From Pseudomonadota bacterium (GTDB lineage Bacteria; Pseudomonadota; Gammaproteobacteria; Steroidobacterales; Steroidobacteraceae): DNA of 64,000 bases. The position numbers and the translations under genes were made by a program. Where the stretch lies: positions 558,001-622,000 of the forward strand of contig JAFEDR010000009.1 of NCBI GenBank assembly GCA_018241525.1. The letters run 5' to 3'. The notes beneath the pieces are model-generated. The model was not told where the DNA came from. It saw only the letters and a program-made list of their open reading frames with translations, and searched no databases. Shown piece after piece: positions 49,759 through 62,304 of this stretch; position 1 is the stretch's first letter, and each line of letters opens with the position of its first letter.

Positions 49759-51075
49759 TCAGCGCGGTCTCCGGTCGGTGACCCGGCGCGCCTTGCCGAC
49801 CGATCGTTCGAGCGCACCCGGGTCCACGACCCGCACCTGCACGCTGATGCCGACCGACGACTTCACGTGGTGCGCGAGCTCACGGGCCGCAGCCTCGCGC
49901 GAGGTAGTCGCAGCACCCGCCGCCGGCCACTCGACGACCACCGTCATCGTATCGAGATGGCCGTCGCGCTCAACCTCGAGGTGGTAGTTCGGCGCGAATA
50001 CCCGCTCATTCAGGATGATCTCCTCGATCTGACTCGGGAACACGTTCACGCCGCGGATGATCAGCATGTCGTCGGTGCGACCGTTGATGCGGCCGAGGCG
50101 CCGCATGGAGCGCGCCGTGGGCGGCAGCAGCCGCGTCCGGTCGCGGGTACGGTAGCGGATCACCGGCAGTGCTTCCTTCGAGAGCGAGGTCAGCACGAGT
50201 TCTCCTTCCTCGCCATCCGGCAGCACCTCGCCACTCTCCGGATCGATGATTTCCGGGTAGAAGTGGTCTTCCCAGAGGACGAGGCCGTCCTTCGTCTCGA
50301 CGCACTCGTTGGCGACGCCGGGTCCCATGACCTCCGACAGGCCGTAGATATCGACGGCGTCGAGCCCGAGGCGCCGCTCGATCTGCTCGCGCATCGCACC
50401 GGTCCAGGGTTCTGCGCCGAAAATGCCTATTCGCAGCGAGCAGCCGCGCGCATCGAGGCCACGCCGCTCGAACTCCTCGGCAATGGTCAGCATGTACGAG
50501 GGCGTCACCATGATGACGTCCGGCTCGAAGTCGAGGATCAGCTGGACCTGCTTCTCGGTCTGGCCGCCCGACATCGGCACGACGCTGCAGCCAAGCCGCT
50601 CGGCACCGTAGTGCGCGCCGAGTCCGCCGGTGAAGAGCCCGTAGCCGTAGGCCACGTGGACGATGTCGCCCGGCCGCCCGCCGGCCGCGAAGATCGATCG
50701 CGCCACCAGGCCCGCCCAGGTGTCGATGTCGCGCTGCGTGTATCCGACGACCGTCGGCTTGCCGGTCGTGCCGCTCGACGCGTGGATCCGCACCAGCTTC
50801 TGCCGCGGCACGGCGAACAGCCCGAACGGGTAGTGGTCGCGCAGGTCGCTCTTGTTCAGAAACGGGAAACGCGCGAGGTCGGCGAGCTCACGGATGTCGT
50901 CCGGGTGGACGCCGGCGCCGTCGAAGACCTTGCGGTAGTGCTCGACGTTGCGGTAGGCATGACCCACCGACCACTTTAGGCGCTCGAGCTGCAGCGCCGC
51001 GATCTCGTCGCGGCTCGCCGTCTCGATTCGGTCGAGGCCGCGCGGGCGCTTGCCGCCCGTCGTCGAACTTGCCAT
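49759..51075 (-). CDS. paaK: Phenylacetate-CoA ligase
   Basis: The 438-residue ANL-superfamily enzyme has the AMP-binding loop HASSGTTGKPTVVGYT, FGAEPWT, YGLSEVMGPGVANEC and the C-terminal GRINGRTDDMLIIRGVNVFPSQIEE, all diagnostic of PaaK. It activates phenylacetate with ATP and CoA in the cytoplasm, the entry step of the pathway. AGGGGG precedes the ATG at 51075. It is the last gene of the minus-strand paa cluster, 37 bases after the enoyl-CoA hydratase gene. Confidence 0.95.
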   Translation of the reverse strand: MASSTTGGKRPRGLDRIETASRDEIAALQLERLKWSVGHAYRNVEHYRKVFDGAGVHPDDIRELADLARFPFLNKSDLRDHYPFGLFAVPRQKLVRIHASSGTTGKPTVVGYTQRDIDTWAGLVARSIFAAGGRPGDIVHVAYGYGLFTGGLGAHYGAERLGCSVVPMSGGQTEKQVQLILDFEPDVIMVTPSYMLTIAEEFERRGLDARGCSLRIGIFGAEPWTGAMREQIERRLGLDAVDIYGLSEVMGPGVANECVETKDGLVLWEDHFYPEIIDPESGEVLPDGEEGELVLTSLSKEALPVIRYRTRDRTRLLPPTARSMRRLGRINGRTDDMLIIRGVNVFPSQIEEIILNERVFAPNYHLEVERDGHLDTMTVVVEWPAAGAATTSREAAARELAHHVKSSVGISVQVRVVDPGALERSVGKARRVTDRRPR

Positions 51076-51112
51076 GCCATCCCCCTCCCGTCCGTCGCGC
51101 TGCAGCTCCGAG

Positions 51113-51926
<814 letters not shown>

Positions 51927-51934
<8 letters not shown>

Positions 51935-53987
51935 GGTCGGTGCCCGCCTGGTCAGGGACCGCGTGAACGCTGACCATGGTCAGCACGTCGTACGAGGCGA
52001 CCGTCTCGCCCCGGTCGTTGGTGATCTCGGTGTCCCAGCGCACCTCACCCCATCCCTTGTCGGCGCGCAGCGACTTCTGCTTGCAGGTGAGGCGCACGCG
52101 GATCCGGTCGCCCGGCTTGCAGGGCTTCACGAAGCGCAGGTGATCGAGGCCGTAGTTGCCGAGCACCGGCCCGTAGGGCGGGTCGACGAACAGCCCCGCG
52201 GCCGCGGCGATCAGGAAGTAGCCGTGCGCCACGCGACCACCGAAGAGCGGGTTGCGCGCCGCTTCGCGCTCGTCCATGTGTGCGTAGAAGGTATCGCCGG
52301 TCAACGCCGCGAACGCCTCGATGTCCGCGACCGTGACCTCGCGTTCCGCCGACACCAGCGTGTCGCCGAGCTCGAGATCGTGGAACGGCTTGCGAAATGG
52401 GTGGCGGCCCGGGTCGCGCTGCGTCCCGCCGCGCACCCAGCGACCGCCGACGGCGGAGATGGTGTCCGGCGAACCTTGCACGGCCGTCCGCTGCATGTAG
52501 TGCAGGATTCCGCGGATGCCGCCGAGCTCCTCGCCGCCGCCGGCGCGACCCGGGCCGCCGTGGACGAGAGGTGCCAGCGGCGATCCGTGCCCAGTGGACT
52601 CCGCGGCGCAATGCCGGTTCACGACCAGCAGACGGCCGTGCAGCGGCGCGAGTCCGAGTACGAGTCGCGTGGCGACCTGGTCGTCCGCGGTGAAGACCGA
52701 GCTTGCGAGGCTGCCCTCGCCGCGGCGAGCGAGCAGGATCGCCTCGTCGAGCGAGGCGTAGCCCATCAGCGTCGCGACCGGGCCAAAGGCCTCGACGGCA
52801 TGGACGCTGCGCGCGGTGAGCGGCGCATCGCAGCGCAGCAGCACGGGCGGCAGGAATGCCCCGCGCTCCGGGTCCGCGCCGAGCGGCACGACCCGCGCCG
52901 GGTCGCTGCCCACGAGCTCCGCCTCGCGACGCAGTTCGGCGATCCGCTCCAGCACCTCGCGACGCTGGTCGCGACTGGCAAGCGGACCCATCCGCACGCC
53001 GTCGGCGCGTGGATCACCGACCGTGACCCTGGCGAGCGCGCCCTGCAGCGCTTCAGTGACGGCGTCGAGATGCGCCGCCGGCACGATCGCGCGGCGGATG
53101 GCCGTGCACTTCTGGCCGGCCTTGGCCGTCATCTCTCGGGCGACTTCTCTTATATATAGGTCGAATTCCGGGGTACCGGGCCCCGCATCCGGTCCGAGCA
53201 GCGACGAATTGAGCGAGTCGGTCTCCGCTACGAAGCGGACCGACTGGCGCAGCACCGCCGGGTGCGCGCGCAGGCGGGCCGCGGTGCTCGCGGAGCCCGT
53301 GAACGAGACGACGTCCTGGCAGCTCAGGTGGTCGAGCAGGTCGCCGACGCCGCCGGCGACCAGCTGCAGCGCGCCCGCCGGCAGCAGGGCCGACTCAACG
53401 ATGCGTCGCACGACGAGCTCGGTCAGGTATGCCGTGGCGGTCGCCGGCTTCACGATCACCGGCAGTCCGGCAAGCATGGCGGGCGCCAGCTTCTCGAGCA
53501 TGCCCCAGACCGGGAAATTGAAGGCATTGATGTGCACGGCCGCGCCCTCTAGCGGCACGTGCAGGTGCTGTCCGACGAACGTGCCCTGCTTCGAGAGCGG
53601 CTCGACGTCGCCGTCGATCAACACCTTGGCATTGGGCAGCTCCCGTGCCGCCTTGCCGGCGAGCGCGAGCAGCGTGCCGATGCCACCCTCGATGTCGATC
53701 CAGGAGTCCGCCCGCGTCGCGCCGGTGCGGTACGACAGGGCGTAGAACTCCTCCTTCTGCTCGAGCAGGCGCTTGCCCAGCGCCCTCAGCATCGCCGCGC
53801 GCTCGTGAAAGGTCATCGATCGCAGCACAGTGCCACCGGTGGTGCGGGCGTACTCGAGCAGCTCCCTCGCCGGCAGGCCCTCGGCGGTGGCGCGCGCGAT
53901 GACCTCGCCGGTCGATGCGTCCCGCAACGCCACGCCCTCGCCGGCGCCGGTCCACCACCCACCGAGGATGTAGCTTTCGAGCTTCAC
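51927..53987 (-). CDS. paaZ: PaaZ: oxepin-CoA hydrolase / 3-oxo-5,6-dehydrosuberyl-CoA semialdehyde dehydrogenase
   Basis: The 686-residue bifunctional protein has an N-terminal aldehyde dehydrogenase domain with Glu in VAETDSLN and the nucleophile Cys in GQKCTAIRR. Its C-terminal MaoC-type hydratase domain has Asp/His in [25 protein letters not shown]. It opens the oxepin-CoA ring and oxidises the resulting aldehyde with NADP. A GTG start, with a GGAGG site upstream, overlaps the stop of the preceding gene (GTGA). Length and order match PaaZ. Confidence 0.95.
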
Positions 53988-56085
53988 GTCGGGGCCTCCC
54001 CTTCGCGCGCACTCTCGACACTCGCGAAGCGGCCGCCCGCGCGAGCGACCCGCTGGAGCCGGTCGGCGGGCTGCCAGTAGCGCGGCCCGAGGCGTCCGGC
54101 CCAGGCAGCGATGCGCTCCAGGATGTATGCGATGCCGAGGTCCTCGGCGTGATGCATCGGGCCGCCGCGGTGGCGTGGGAACCCGTAGCCATTGCACCAG
54201 ATCACGTCGATGTCGGCGGCACTGGCCGCAATGCCCTCGTCGAGGAGTCGTGCGCCCTCGTTCACGAGCGCGAGCACGCAGCGTTCGACGATCTCCGCGT
54301 CCGGGACATCCCGCTGCGAGACGCCGAGGCGTCCGGCTTCGGCACGAATCAACGCCGCCACTTCGGGATCGACGTTACCGCGACGCGCGCCGGCCTCGTA
54401 GCGGTAGAACCCCTGGCCCGACTTCTGGCCAAGGCGCCCCTGCTCCACCAGCAGGTCCGAAACGCGGTAGAAGCGCGGGTCGTCAGGCTTCGCACGCCAC
54501 TCGCGCCGAACGTGGTAGCCGACGTCGAGGCCGGCGAGGTCTCCTACCGCGTTCGGACCCATCGCCATGCCGAAACCCTCGAGTGCGCGGTCGATGCGCT
54601 CCGGGCTCGCGCCCTCGAGCAGCATGAGTTCCTTCTCGCGACCGTAGGCGTACAACATGCGATTGCCGACGAATCCGAAGCAGTTGCCGACGACGACGCC
54701 GATCTTGCCGAGACGCTTGCCGACGATCTGCGCCGTTGCGAGCACCTCGGGTGCCGTGGCGCGACCGCGCACGATCTCGAGCAGCCGCATGACGTTCGCC
54801 GGGCTGAAGAAGTGCATCCCGACGACGTCGGCCGGCCGGCCGCTGGCGTCCGCGATCGCGTCGACGTCGAGCGTGGAGGTGTTGGTCGCGAGTACCGCAC
54901 CTGGCCGGCAGCGGGCACCGAGCTCCGCAAACACGGCCTGCTTGACGGAAAGCTTCTCGAACACCGCCTCGATGACGAGATCGGCGTCCGCAAGCGCCGC
55001 GAGATCGCTCGCGCCACGAACGCGCGCGCTCGCGGCGGCCGCAGCCTCCGCCGCCAGCCTGCCCTTGCGGACACCGTCCTCGAGCGTGGCGTGGACCCGG
55101 GCAATCCCCTTCTCGAGCGCGACCGACTGCGCGTCGACCAGCGTGACCTGGTAGCCCGCGAGCGCCGCACTGATGGCGATGCCGCTGCCCATCGTTCCGG
55201 AGCCGACGATACCGACCTGCGCAACGTCGCGGCCACGGCCGGCACGTTCCCCGCGTTCCGCGAAGAACAGGTGCCGCAGCGCGCGCGACTCGGGGGACGT
55301 GCGGCATGCCTCGAACAGCTCGCGCGCCCGCGCGAGAGCCGGCCGGAACGGCTGGGCGACCGCGGCCTCGACCGCATCGAGGATCCGCGCGCTCGCCGGC
55401 ACGCGCGCCGCGGCCGGCGACAGCGCCGCGCGACGCTCGGCCAGCAGCGTGGCGGCCGGGGCCGCGATCCCACGGTCGCAGGTGCGTCGTACCGGGCCGT
55501 GCCGGGCGACGAGCTCGCGTGCGTAGCGCAGCGCCGCCTCGCGCGGATCGCCGGTCAGCGCCTCGTCGACGATTCCCAGCGCCATGGCCTCAGCGATGCC
55601 GATCGGCTGACCACCGAGCATCAGGTCGAGCGCGCGCTGGACCCCCACGAGGCGCGGCAGGCGCACCGTACCGCCCGATCCCGGCAGCAGGCCGAGCTTG
55701 ACTTCCGGCAGGCCGAACGACAGATCCGGGGTCGCCACGCGATAGTGACTTGCGAGCGCGAGCTCCGCACCGCCACCCAGGGTCGTGCCGTGCAGGGCGG
55801 CGACGACCGGCTTACTGCAGGCCTCGAGCCGCAAAAGGACATCGTTCAGCAGCGGCGGCTGCGGGCCGGCGTCGAATTCGCGGACGTCGGCGCCGGCGAT
55901 GAAGTGGCGCCCGCGACCATGGACGACGATGACCGCCACGTCCGGATCGGCATCGAGCGTTTCGATCGCCGCGAGCAGCGCGGCGCGCACCGGCTGCGAA
56001 AGAGCATTGACCGGCGGATGCTCGATCTCGACGAGCCCCACGGCGCCGTCGCGCGTGACGGTCACCGGACTGAGACGCGTTACGG

Positions 56086-56089
<4 letters not shown>
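53984..56089 (-). CDS. Bifunctional enoyl-CoA hydratase / 3-hydroxyacyl-CoA dehydrogenase (fused PaaF-PaaH role)
   Basis: The 701-residue FadB-like protein has an N-terminal crotonase domain ([29 protein letters not shown], with catalytic Glu in [14 protein letters not shown]). The C-terminal NAD domain has [18 protein letters not shown], the catalytic His-Glu pair around [19 protein letters not shown], and [17 protein letters not shown]. In E. coli these two steps of phenylacetate beta-oxidation are separate PaaF and PaaH proteins. GTG at 56089 overlaps the thiolase stop; a second GTG at 56065 follows a repeated VTVTR sequence and is an alternative start. Confidence 0.9.
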
Positions 56090-57287
<1,198 letters not shown>

Positions 57288-57291
<4 letters not shown>

Positions 57292-57737
57292 GGCTGTTCC
57301 CGGGGTTCCTGCGATCGTGCGCCGAGTCGGTGGGAGCGCCCGCGAAAGAACGCGAGACGGTCGCCGTGCTGGTTCGTCACCGTGATCTCGTATAGGCCGC
57401 TGCGGCCGCCGCGCCAGAGTTCCTGCGCGGTCGCGGTCAGTTCATCGCCGGCCCTGCCCGGGGCCAGAAAGTCGATGCTGGCGCCAGCCGCGACGGTCGG
57501 CTCGCCGCCCGAGTTGCAGGCGAAGGCGAACGCGCTGTCGGCGAGCGTGAAGATCATTCCGCCGTGACAGATGCCGTGGCCGTTGCACATGTCCGGCCGC
57601 ACGGTCATGACGACGCTGCACGCGCCCGGGGAAATGGCGGTGATCCGCATGCCGAGCGACTGCGACGCGCGATCGGGTTCGAACAGCGCCTTCGCTGAAC
57701 GCTCCGCGAGCGCCTGCCGTTCGTCCGCGTTGCCCAC
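57288..57737 (-). CDS. paaI: PaaI hotdog-fold thioesterase
   Basis: The 149-residue hotdog protein has the PaaI motif [26 protein letters not shown], where the Asp near the helix and the HGG turn form the active site. It hydrolyses ring-hydroxylated or otherwise dead-end phenylacetyl-CoA derivatives and so relieves CoA trapping. The GTG start lies 3 bases after the paaG stop. Confidence 0.93.
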
Positions 57738-57740
57738 GGA

Positions 57741-58529
57741 TCAGCGGCCGGCGAAGCGCGGTGCGCGCTTCTCGATGAAGGCCGCGACGCCCTCGGCGTA
57801 GTCCTGCGACCAGCCGAGCTCTCGCTGCAGGTCGCGCTCGACATCGAGCTGCTCGGCGAGCGTGCGCTCCCAGGCCCCATAGATCGCCTGCTTGGTGCGG
57901 GCGAGGCCGAGCGTCGGCGCAGTCGCGAGCTGCGCGGCGAGTCCATCCACGACGCCCGTCAGCTCGCTGTCCTCGACGCAGCGCCAGATGAGTCCCCAGC
58001 TTGCCGCCTCGGCCGCGGGCAGCTTGTCGCCGAGGAGCGCGAGCCCGAGCGCGCGCGCGTTGCCGGCCAGGCGCGGCAGGAACCACGTTCCTCCCGAATC
58101 CGGCACCAGGCCGAGCCGGCAGAAGGCCTGCACGAAGCTCGCGGAGCGGGCCGCGATCACGAGGTCGCAGGCGAGCGCCAGATTGGCGCCGGCACCGGCG
58201 GCGACGCCGTTCACCGCCGCGATCACCGGCAGCGGCAACGACCGCAGCGCGAGCACCAGCGGTGCGTAGTTCTTCTCGATCGAGTCGCCGAGATCAGCGC
58301 CCTTCCCCCCCGGCGTGACCGCGCGGTCGGAGAGATCCTGGCCGGCACAGAAGCCGCGGCCGGCACCGGTGAGGACGAGCACCCGGGCGCCGTCCGTGCG
58401 CACGCGCGCCAAGGCGTCGCGGACCTCCGCGTGCATCGCGCTCGTGAAGCTGTTGAGCTTGTCCGGCCGGTTCAGCGTGAGCCGGGCGATGCCGTCCGCG
58501 AAGGTGTAGAGGATGGACTGGTAGTTCAT
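57741..58529 (-). CDS. paaG: 1,2-epoxyphenylacetyl-CoA isomerase
   Basis: The 262-residue crotonase-fold protein matches PaaG closely: LTLNRPDKLNSFTSAMHAEVRDAL, GAGRGFCAGQDLSDR, NGVAAGAGANLALACDLVIAARSASFV, LVPDSGGTWFLPRLAG and the tail AAFIEKRAPRFAGR. It converts the ring epoxide of phenylacetyl-CoA to oxepin-CoA. It lies 4 bases after paaE and is translated from an ATG at 58529. Confidence 0.93.
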   Translation of the reverse strand: MNYQSILYTFADGIARLTLNRPDKLNSFTSAMHAEVRDALARVRTDGARVLVLTGAGRGFCAGQDLSDRAVTPGGKGADLGDSIEKNYAPLVLALRSLPLPVIAAVNGVAAGAGANLALACDLVIAARSASFVQAFCRLGLVPDSGGTWFLPRLAGNARALGLALLGDKLPAAEAASWGLIWRCVEDSELTGVVDGLAAQLATAPTLGLARTKQAIYGAWERTLAEQLDVERDLQRELGWSQDYAEGVAAFIEKRAPRFAGR

Positions 58530-58533
58530 TCGA

Positions 58534-59598
58534 TCACTTCTCGTCGTAGCTGAGCTCGGTTCGCGCGCCCGTCGGTCGCGCCTGGCAGCAGAGCACGAAG
58601 CCCGCCTCGACCTCCCAGTCCTCGAGCGCCTGATTGCGCTCCATCTCGACGCTGCCGGCAACGACCTTGGTCCGGCAGGTGGAGCAGACCCCGGCACGGC
58701 AGGAATACGGCAACGTGAGGCCCGCCGCCTCTGCGGACTCGAGGATGGTGCGGCCGGCGATCATCGGGAAACCCCGGCGGCGGCCATCCATGATGACCGT
58801 CACTTCGGCGGCAGCGGCGCCGGACTCCGTGGAGGCGATGCGCGGTGCGGCCGGCGCGCGGGCCGCACCGTCGACCGCGAAGCGCTCGAAGTGGATCTTG
58901 CCGGTCGCGCCGAGCTCGCGCAGCACGGCGCTCAGCTCCTTCACCATCGTGCCCGGCCCGCACAGGAAGAACTCGTCCGTCTGCGCCGGATCGAATTCCG
59001 TGCGCGCGAACTCGCGAACCCGATCCGCGTCGAGGCGCCCGTTGAAGAGCTCGACATCCTGCGGTTCGCGGCTCATCAGGCAGTGGACGACGAGGCGATC
59101 GAGGTACCGGTCCTTCAGGGCCATCACGTCGTCGAGGAACATCGTGCGTCCCAGGTCGCGATTGCCGTAGAAGAGCGTCACGCGGCTGCGGGGCTCAGCG
59201 GCGAGTAGCGTCGCGACGATCGAGAGCACCGGCGTGATGCCGCTGCCGGCCGCGAATGCGGCGTAGCGCCGTGCGCGGCCCGCATCCGGCGCCGGCTTGA
59301 AGCGCCCGGTCGGCTCGAGCGCCTCGATCGTGCCGCCGACGGGCAGCGACTCGGCGAGATAGCGAGACACTTCACCCTGTACGCGGACTCCGATCCGCAG
59401 CTCGCCCCCGGCGGCGCTGGCGATCGAGTAGGTGCGGCGCAGCTCGCGGCCGCCGATGAAGGCTCGGATCGCGAGGTGCTGGCCCGCCTCGAAGCGATAC
59501 GCGGGCTCGAGCTCGGGCGGCGGCGCGAGCTCGAGGCAAACGGCGTCCTCGGCGATCGGCGTGCGCCGCGTGACGGTCAGCGGGTGAAAGGTGAGCAT
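58534..59598 (-). CDS. paaE: Phenylacetyl-CoA epoxidase reductase subunit
   Basis: The 354-residue protein has an FAD-binding ferredoxin-reductase domain (RRTYSIAS, then GSGITPVLSI and LFYGNRD for NAD(P)H). A C-terminal plant-type 2Fe-2S domain follows, with cysteines in SCRAGVCSTCRTK and LCCQA. It passes electrons from NADPH to the PaaAC diiron oxygenase. The upstream in-frame ATG at 59691 falls inside paaD, so 59598 is chosen. Confidence 0.95.
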   Translation of the reverse strand: MLTFHPLTVTRRTPIAEDAVCLELAPPPELEPAYRFEAGQHLAIRAFIGGRELRRTYSIASAAGGELRIGVRVQGEVSRYLAESLPVGGTIEALEPTGRFKPAPDAGRARRYAAFAAGSGITPVLSIVATLLAAEPRSRVTLFYGNRDLGRTMFLDDVMALKDRYLDRLVVHCLMSREPQDVELFNGRLDADRVREFARTEFDPAQTDEFFLCGPGTMVKELSAVLRELGATGKIHFERFAVDGAARAPAAPRIASTESGAAAAEVTVIMDGRRRGFPMIAGRTILESAEAAGLTLPYSCRAGVCSTCRTKVVAGSVEMERNQALEDWEVEAGFVLCCQARPTGARTELSYDEK

Positions 59599-59608
59599 GG
59601 CGAGCCGC

Positions 59609-60130
59609 TCAGATGCACTTGAACCGGTCGAAGGGCTCGCGGCATGCGCGGCAGCGATGCAGCGCCTTGCAGGGGGTCGAGCCGAATTCACTGACGAGCT
59701 CGGTGTCGGCGGAACCGCAGCGCGGGCAGCCCGGCGGCTCGTCGCCGGCGAGCCCCCGGCGGCTGCTCACGGCGGCGGGAGGCGCGATGCCGTAGGCGGC
59801 GAGCTTGCGCCGCCCGTCGGCGCTGATCCAGTCGCTGGTCCACGCCGGTGCGAGGACGTCGGTGACCCGGACCGGCGCGAAGCCCGCCGCCTCGAGCGCC
59901 TGGATGACGTCCGCACGAATCACCGCCGTGGCCGGACAGCCGGTATAGGTCGGCGACAGACCGACCTCGAGACCGGTGCCGCCGAGTGGCGCCAGCGAGC
60001 GAATCACGCCGAGGTCGAGCAGCGACAGCACCGGGATCTCCGGGTCGGCGACGCTCGCCAGCACCTCGCGGGCGCGTTCGAGGTCGGCGCCGCCGTCAAA
60101 CGAGCGCGGCGTCGCCGCGGACGCGCTCAC
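59609..60130 (-). CDS. paaD: PaaD, iron-sulfur assembly-related protein of the phenylacetyl-CoA epoxidase
   Basis: The 173-residue product has a DUF59/MIP18-type domain (VLASVADPEIPVLSLLDLGVIRSL, SPTYTGCPATAVI) and a C-terminal zinc-ribbon-like region with CPRCGS, PCKALHRCRAC and FKC. It is needed for maturation of the epoxidase, probably of the metal centre. The GTG start overlaps the paaC stop. Confidence 0.93.
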   Translation of the reverse strand: MSASAATPRSFDGGADLERAREVLASVADPEIPVLSLLDLGVIRSLAPLGGTGLEVGLSPTYTGCPATAVIRADVIQALEAAGFAPVRVTDVLAPAWTSDWISADGRRKLAAYGIAPPAAVSSRRGLAGDEPPGCPRCGSADTELVSEFGSTPCKALHRCRACREPFDRFKCI

Positions 60131-60903
60131 CAGCTGGCCCCTGGGTGCGCGCGCTGCAGGTACTGCAGGTCTGCGAGCAGGTAGCCGAGGTGCTCGCTGT
60201 GCCGGCCCTGCTTGCCGTACCAGAGGTACGGCGTGTCCTTCGGCCGTGCGAGCGTGGCCTCCCGGAGGGTGGCGTCCACCCGCCGCGACCAGGCGGTCGC
60301 GACCTCGCCAAGATCCGGCGCGATGCCGGCTTCGGCCATGGCGCGGTCGATCTCGTCGGCGTCGAACAGCTCGCGGGTCAGCGGCCAGAGGCGCTCGAGC
60401 GAACCCTGCACGCGTGCATGGCTCTCCGCCGTGCCGTCTCCGAGCCGAACCAGCCAGCCGCCGCTGTAGCGCACGTGATAGCGCGCTTCCTTGGCGGCCT
60501 TGGCGGCAATCGCCGCCAGGCGGCCGTCCGCGGATCCGGCGAGCCTCTCGAGCAGCTCGAGCCGGTACGCGTCCAGGAGGTACTGCCGGACGATGGTGTC
60601 GCCGAAGTCGCCGTTCGGCTGCTCGGCGAGCGTCGCGTTCAGGTACTCGGGTTCCTCGCGCAGGAACGCGAGCGCGTCTTCGTCGCGTCCACGACCCTCC
60701 AGCTCCCCCGCATAGGCGAGCAGCAGGCGGGCCAGTCCCATCAGGTCGAGGGCCGTATTGGCGAGACCGAGGTCCTCCTCGATCGCCGGCGCATGCCCGA
60801 TCCACTCGCCAAGGCGCTGACCGAGCACCAGGCTCGTGTCGGCGAGCCGCAGCAGGTACCGGACCCGCGCGTCGGGTGGCGGGACGGCGATCGCGGCGTT
60901 CAC
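60127..60903 (-). CDS. paaC: Phenylacetyl-CoA epoxidase structural subunit
   Basis: The 258-residue ferritin-like protein reads LLRLADTSLVLGQRLGEWIGHAPAIEEDLGLANTALDLMGLARLLL at the start, and later KEARYHVRYSGGWLVRLGDGT. These are the landmarks of PaaC, the inactive partner that stabilises PaaA in the heterodimer. A GTG start overlaps the paaB stop. Confidence 0.95.
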   Translation of the reverse strand: MNAAIAVPPPDARVRYLLRLADTSLVLGQRLGEWIGHAPAIEEDLGLANTALDLMGLARLLLAYAGELEGRGRDEDALAFLREEPEYLNATLAEQPNGDFGDTIVRQYLLDAYRLELLERLAGSADGRLAAIAAKAAKEARYHVRYSGGWLVRLGDGTAESHARVQGSLERLWPLTRELFDADEIDRAMAEAGIAPDLGEVATAWSRRVDATLREATLARPKDTPYLWYGKQGRHSEHLGYLLADLQYLQRAHPGASW

Positions 60904-61190
60904 AGTGTCTCGACCTCTTTGGGGATGTCGTAGAACGTCGGATGCCGGTAGATCTTGTCGCGCGCCGGTTCAAACAGCGCGTCGGATTCAGCGGGGTCGG
61001 AGGCGGTGATGTCCGTGGCCCGCACCGCCCAGATGCTGATGCCTTCCATGCGCCGGGTGTAGACGTCGCGGGCGTGCTCGATGGCCATGGTCGCGTCGGC
61101 CGCGTGGACGCTGCCGACGTGCTTGTGGTCGAGGCCACCGCGCGCGCGGATGAAGATCTCGTAGAGTGGCCAGTCCCGGGTGTCGCTCAT
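60900..61190 (-). CDS. paaB: Phenylacetyl-CoA epoxidase subunit PaaB
   Basis: The 96-residue protein reads WPLYEIFIRARGGLDHKHVGSVHAADATMAIEHARDVYTRR, followed by EGISIWAVRATDI and KIYRHPTFYDIPKEVE. It matches PaaB, which bridges PaaAC heterodimers in the epoxidase complex. ATG at 61190 is used rather than the upstream in-frame codon inside paaA. Confidence 0.95.
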   Translation of the reverse strand: MSDTRDWPLYEIFIRARGGLDHKHVGSVHAADATMAIEHARDVYTRRMEGISIWAVRATDITASDPAESDALFEPARDKIYRHPTFYDIPKEVETL

Positions 61191-61203
61191 GCTTGCTGTC
61201 CCT

Positions 61204-62196
61204 TCAGGCCGCGGCCCGTGCGCCATGCTTGGCGGCATGCGCGGCAGCCGCTTCGCGCACCCAGCGACCATCCTCGTGGGCCGCACGCCGCTCGGCGAGC
61301 CGCTCGCGATTGCACGGTCCGTGACCCTTCAGCACCTGGTTGAACTCGGTCCAGTCGATCTCGCCGTAGCGATGCATGCCGGCCTCGGCATCCCAGCGCA
61401 GGGCCGGGTCGGGCACGTTCAGCCCGAGGAATTTCGCCTGCGGCACGGTGAAGTCGACGAACTTCTGCCGCAGCTCGTCGTTGGTGAAGCGCTTGATCTT
61501 CCAGCGCACCGAATGCGCCGTGTGCATCGACGCGGCGTCGGGCGGTCCGAACATCATCAGCGACGGCCACCACCAGCGGTCGAGTGCATCCTGCGCCATG
61601 CGACGCTGTGCGGCGGTGCCACGCGCCAGCTTCAGCATGATGTCGTAGCCCTGGCGCTGGTGAAAGCTCTCTTCCTTGCAGATGCGGATCATCGCGCGGG
61701 CGTACGGGCCGTACGAGCAGCGGCACAGCGGGATCTGGTTCATGATCGCGGCGCCGTCGACCAGCCAGCCGATCGCGCCGACGTCCGCCCAGCTCAGCGT
61801 CGGGTAGTTGAAGATGCTCGAGTACTTGGCGCGGCCACTGAGCAGCTGGTCGATCAGCTCCGCGCGCGACACGCCAAGGGTCTCGGCGGCGCTGTAGAGA
61901 TAGGCACCGTGGCCGCCCTCGTCCTGGACCTTCGCGATCAGGATCGACTTGCGCATCAGACTCGGGGCGCGCGTGATCCAGTTGCCTTCGGGCAGCATGC
62001 CGACGATCTCTGAATGCGCGTGCTGCGAGATCTGGCGGATCAGCGTCTGCCGGTAGGCGTCCGGCATCCAGTCCTTCGGTTCGATCTTCTCCTCCGCGTC
62101 GATGCGCGCCTGGAATGCGCGCAGCCGCGCCTCATCCTCGGTGGCTTCCGCTGCCACCGGCCGGCCGGTCTGCTCGTTGAGACCCTGCGTGTACAT
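61204..62196 (-). CDS. paaA: Phenylacetyl-CoA epoxidase catalytic subunit
   Basis: The 330-residue diiron protein begins [14 protein letters not shown], the usual PaaA start. Iron ligands are in [13 protein letters not shown] (Glu, His) and [13 protein letters not shown] (Glu, Glu, His). It activates oxygen to epoxidise the ring of phenylacetyl-CoA. It is the first gene of the operon paaA-B-C-D-E-G-I-J-(F/H)-Z-hydratase-K and is divergent from paaX. Confidence 0.96.
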   Translation of the reverse strand: MYTQGLNEQTGRPVAAEATEDEARLRAFQARIDAEEKIEPKDWMPDAYRQTLIRQISQHAHSEIVGMLPEGNWITRAPSLMRKSILIAKVQDEGGHGAYLYSAAETLGVSRAELIDQLLSGRAKYSSIFNYPTLSWADVGAIGWLVDGAAIMNQIPLCRCSYGPYARAMIRICKEESFHQRQGYDIMLKLARGTAAQRRMAQDALDRWWWPSLMMFGPPDAASMHTAHSVRWKIKRFTNDELRQKFVDFTVPQAKFLGLNVPDPALRWDAEAGMHRYGEIDWTEFNQVLKGHGPCNRERLAERRAAHEDGRWVREAAAAHAAKHGARAAA

Positions 62197-62229
62197 CGGG
62201 CACCCCGCCGCATCCAGGAGCGTCCGAAG

Positions 62230-62258
62230 ATTCTGACACGTACTAATGCGGCTGACAA
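62230..62258 (-). promoter_or_regulatory. Probable promoter of the paa operon
   Basis: On the minus strand, TTGTCA (62253-62258) and CAGAAT (62230-62235) are 17 bases apart. This gives a start site about 27 bases before the paaA ATG. It sits in the short divergent space before paaX, where the PaaX repressor is expected to bind. Confidence 0.55.
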
Positions 62259-62304
62259 TCATTTCTGTGTCACAATGGAGGCCCGCCTTTTGCTGCACCA
62301 CCGC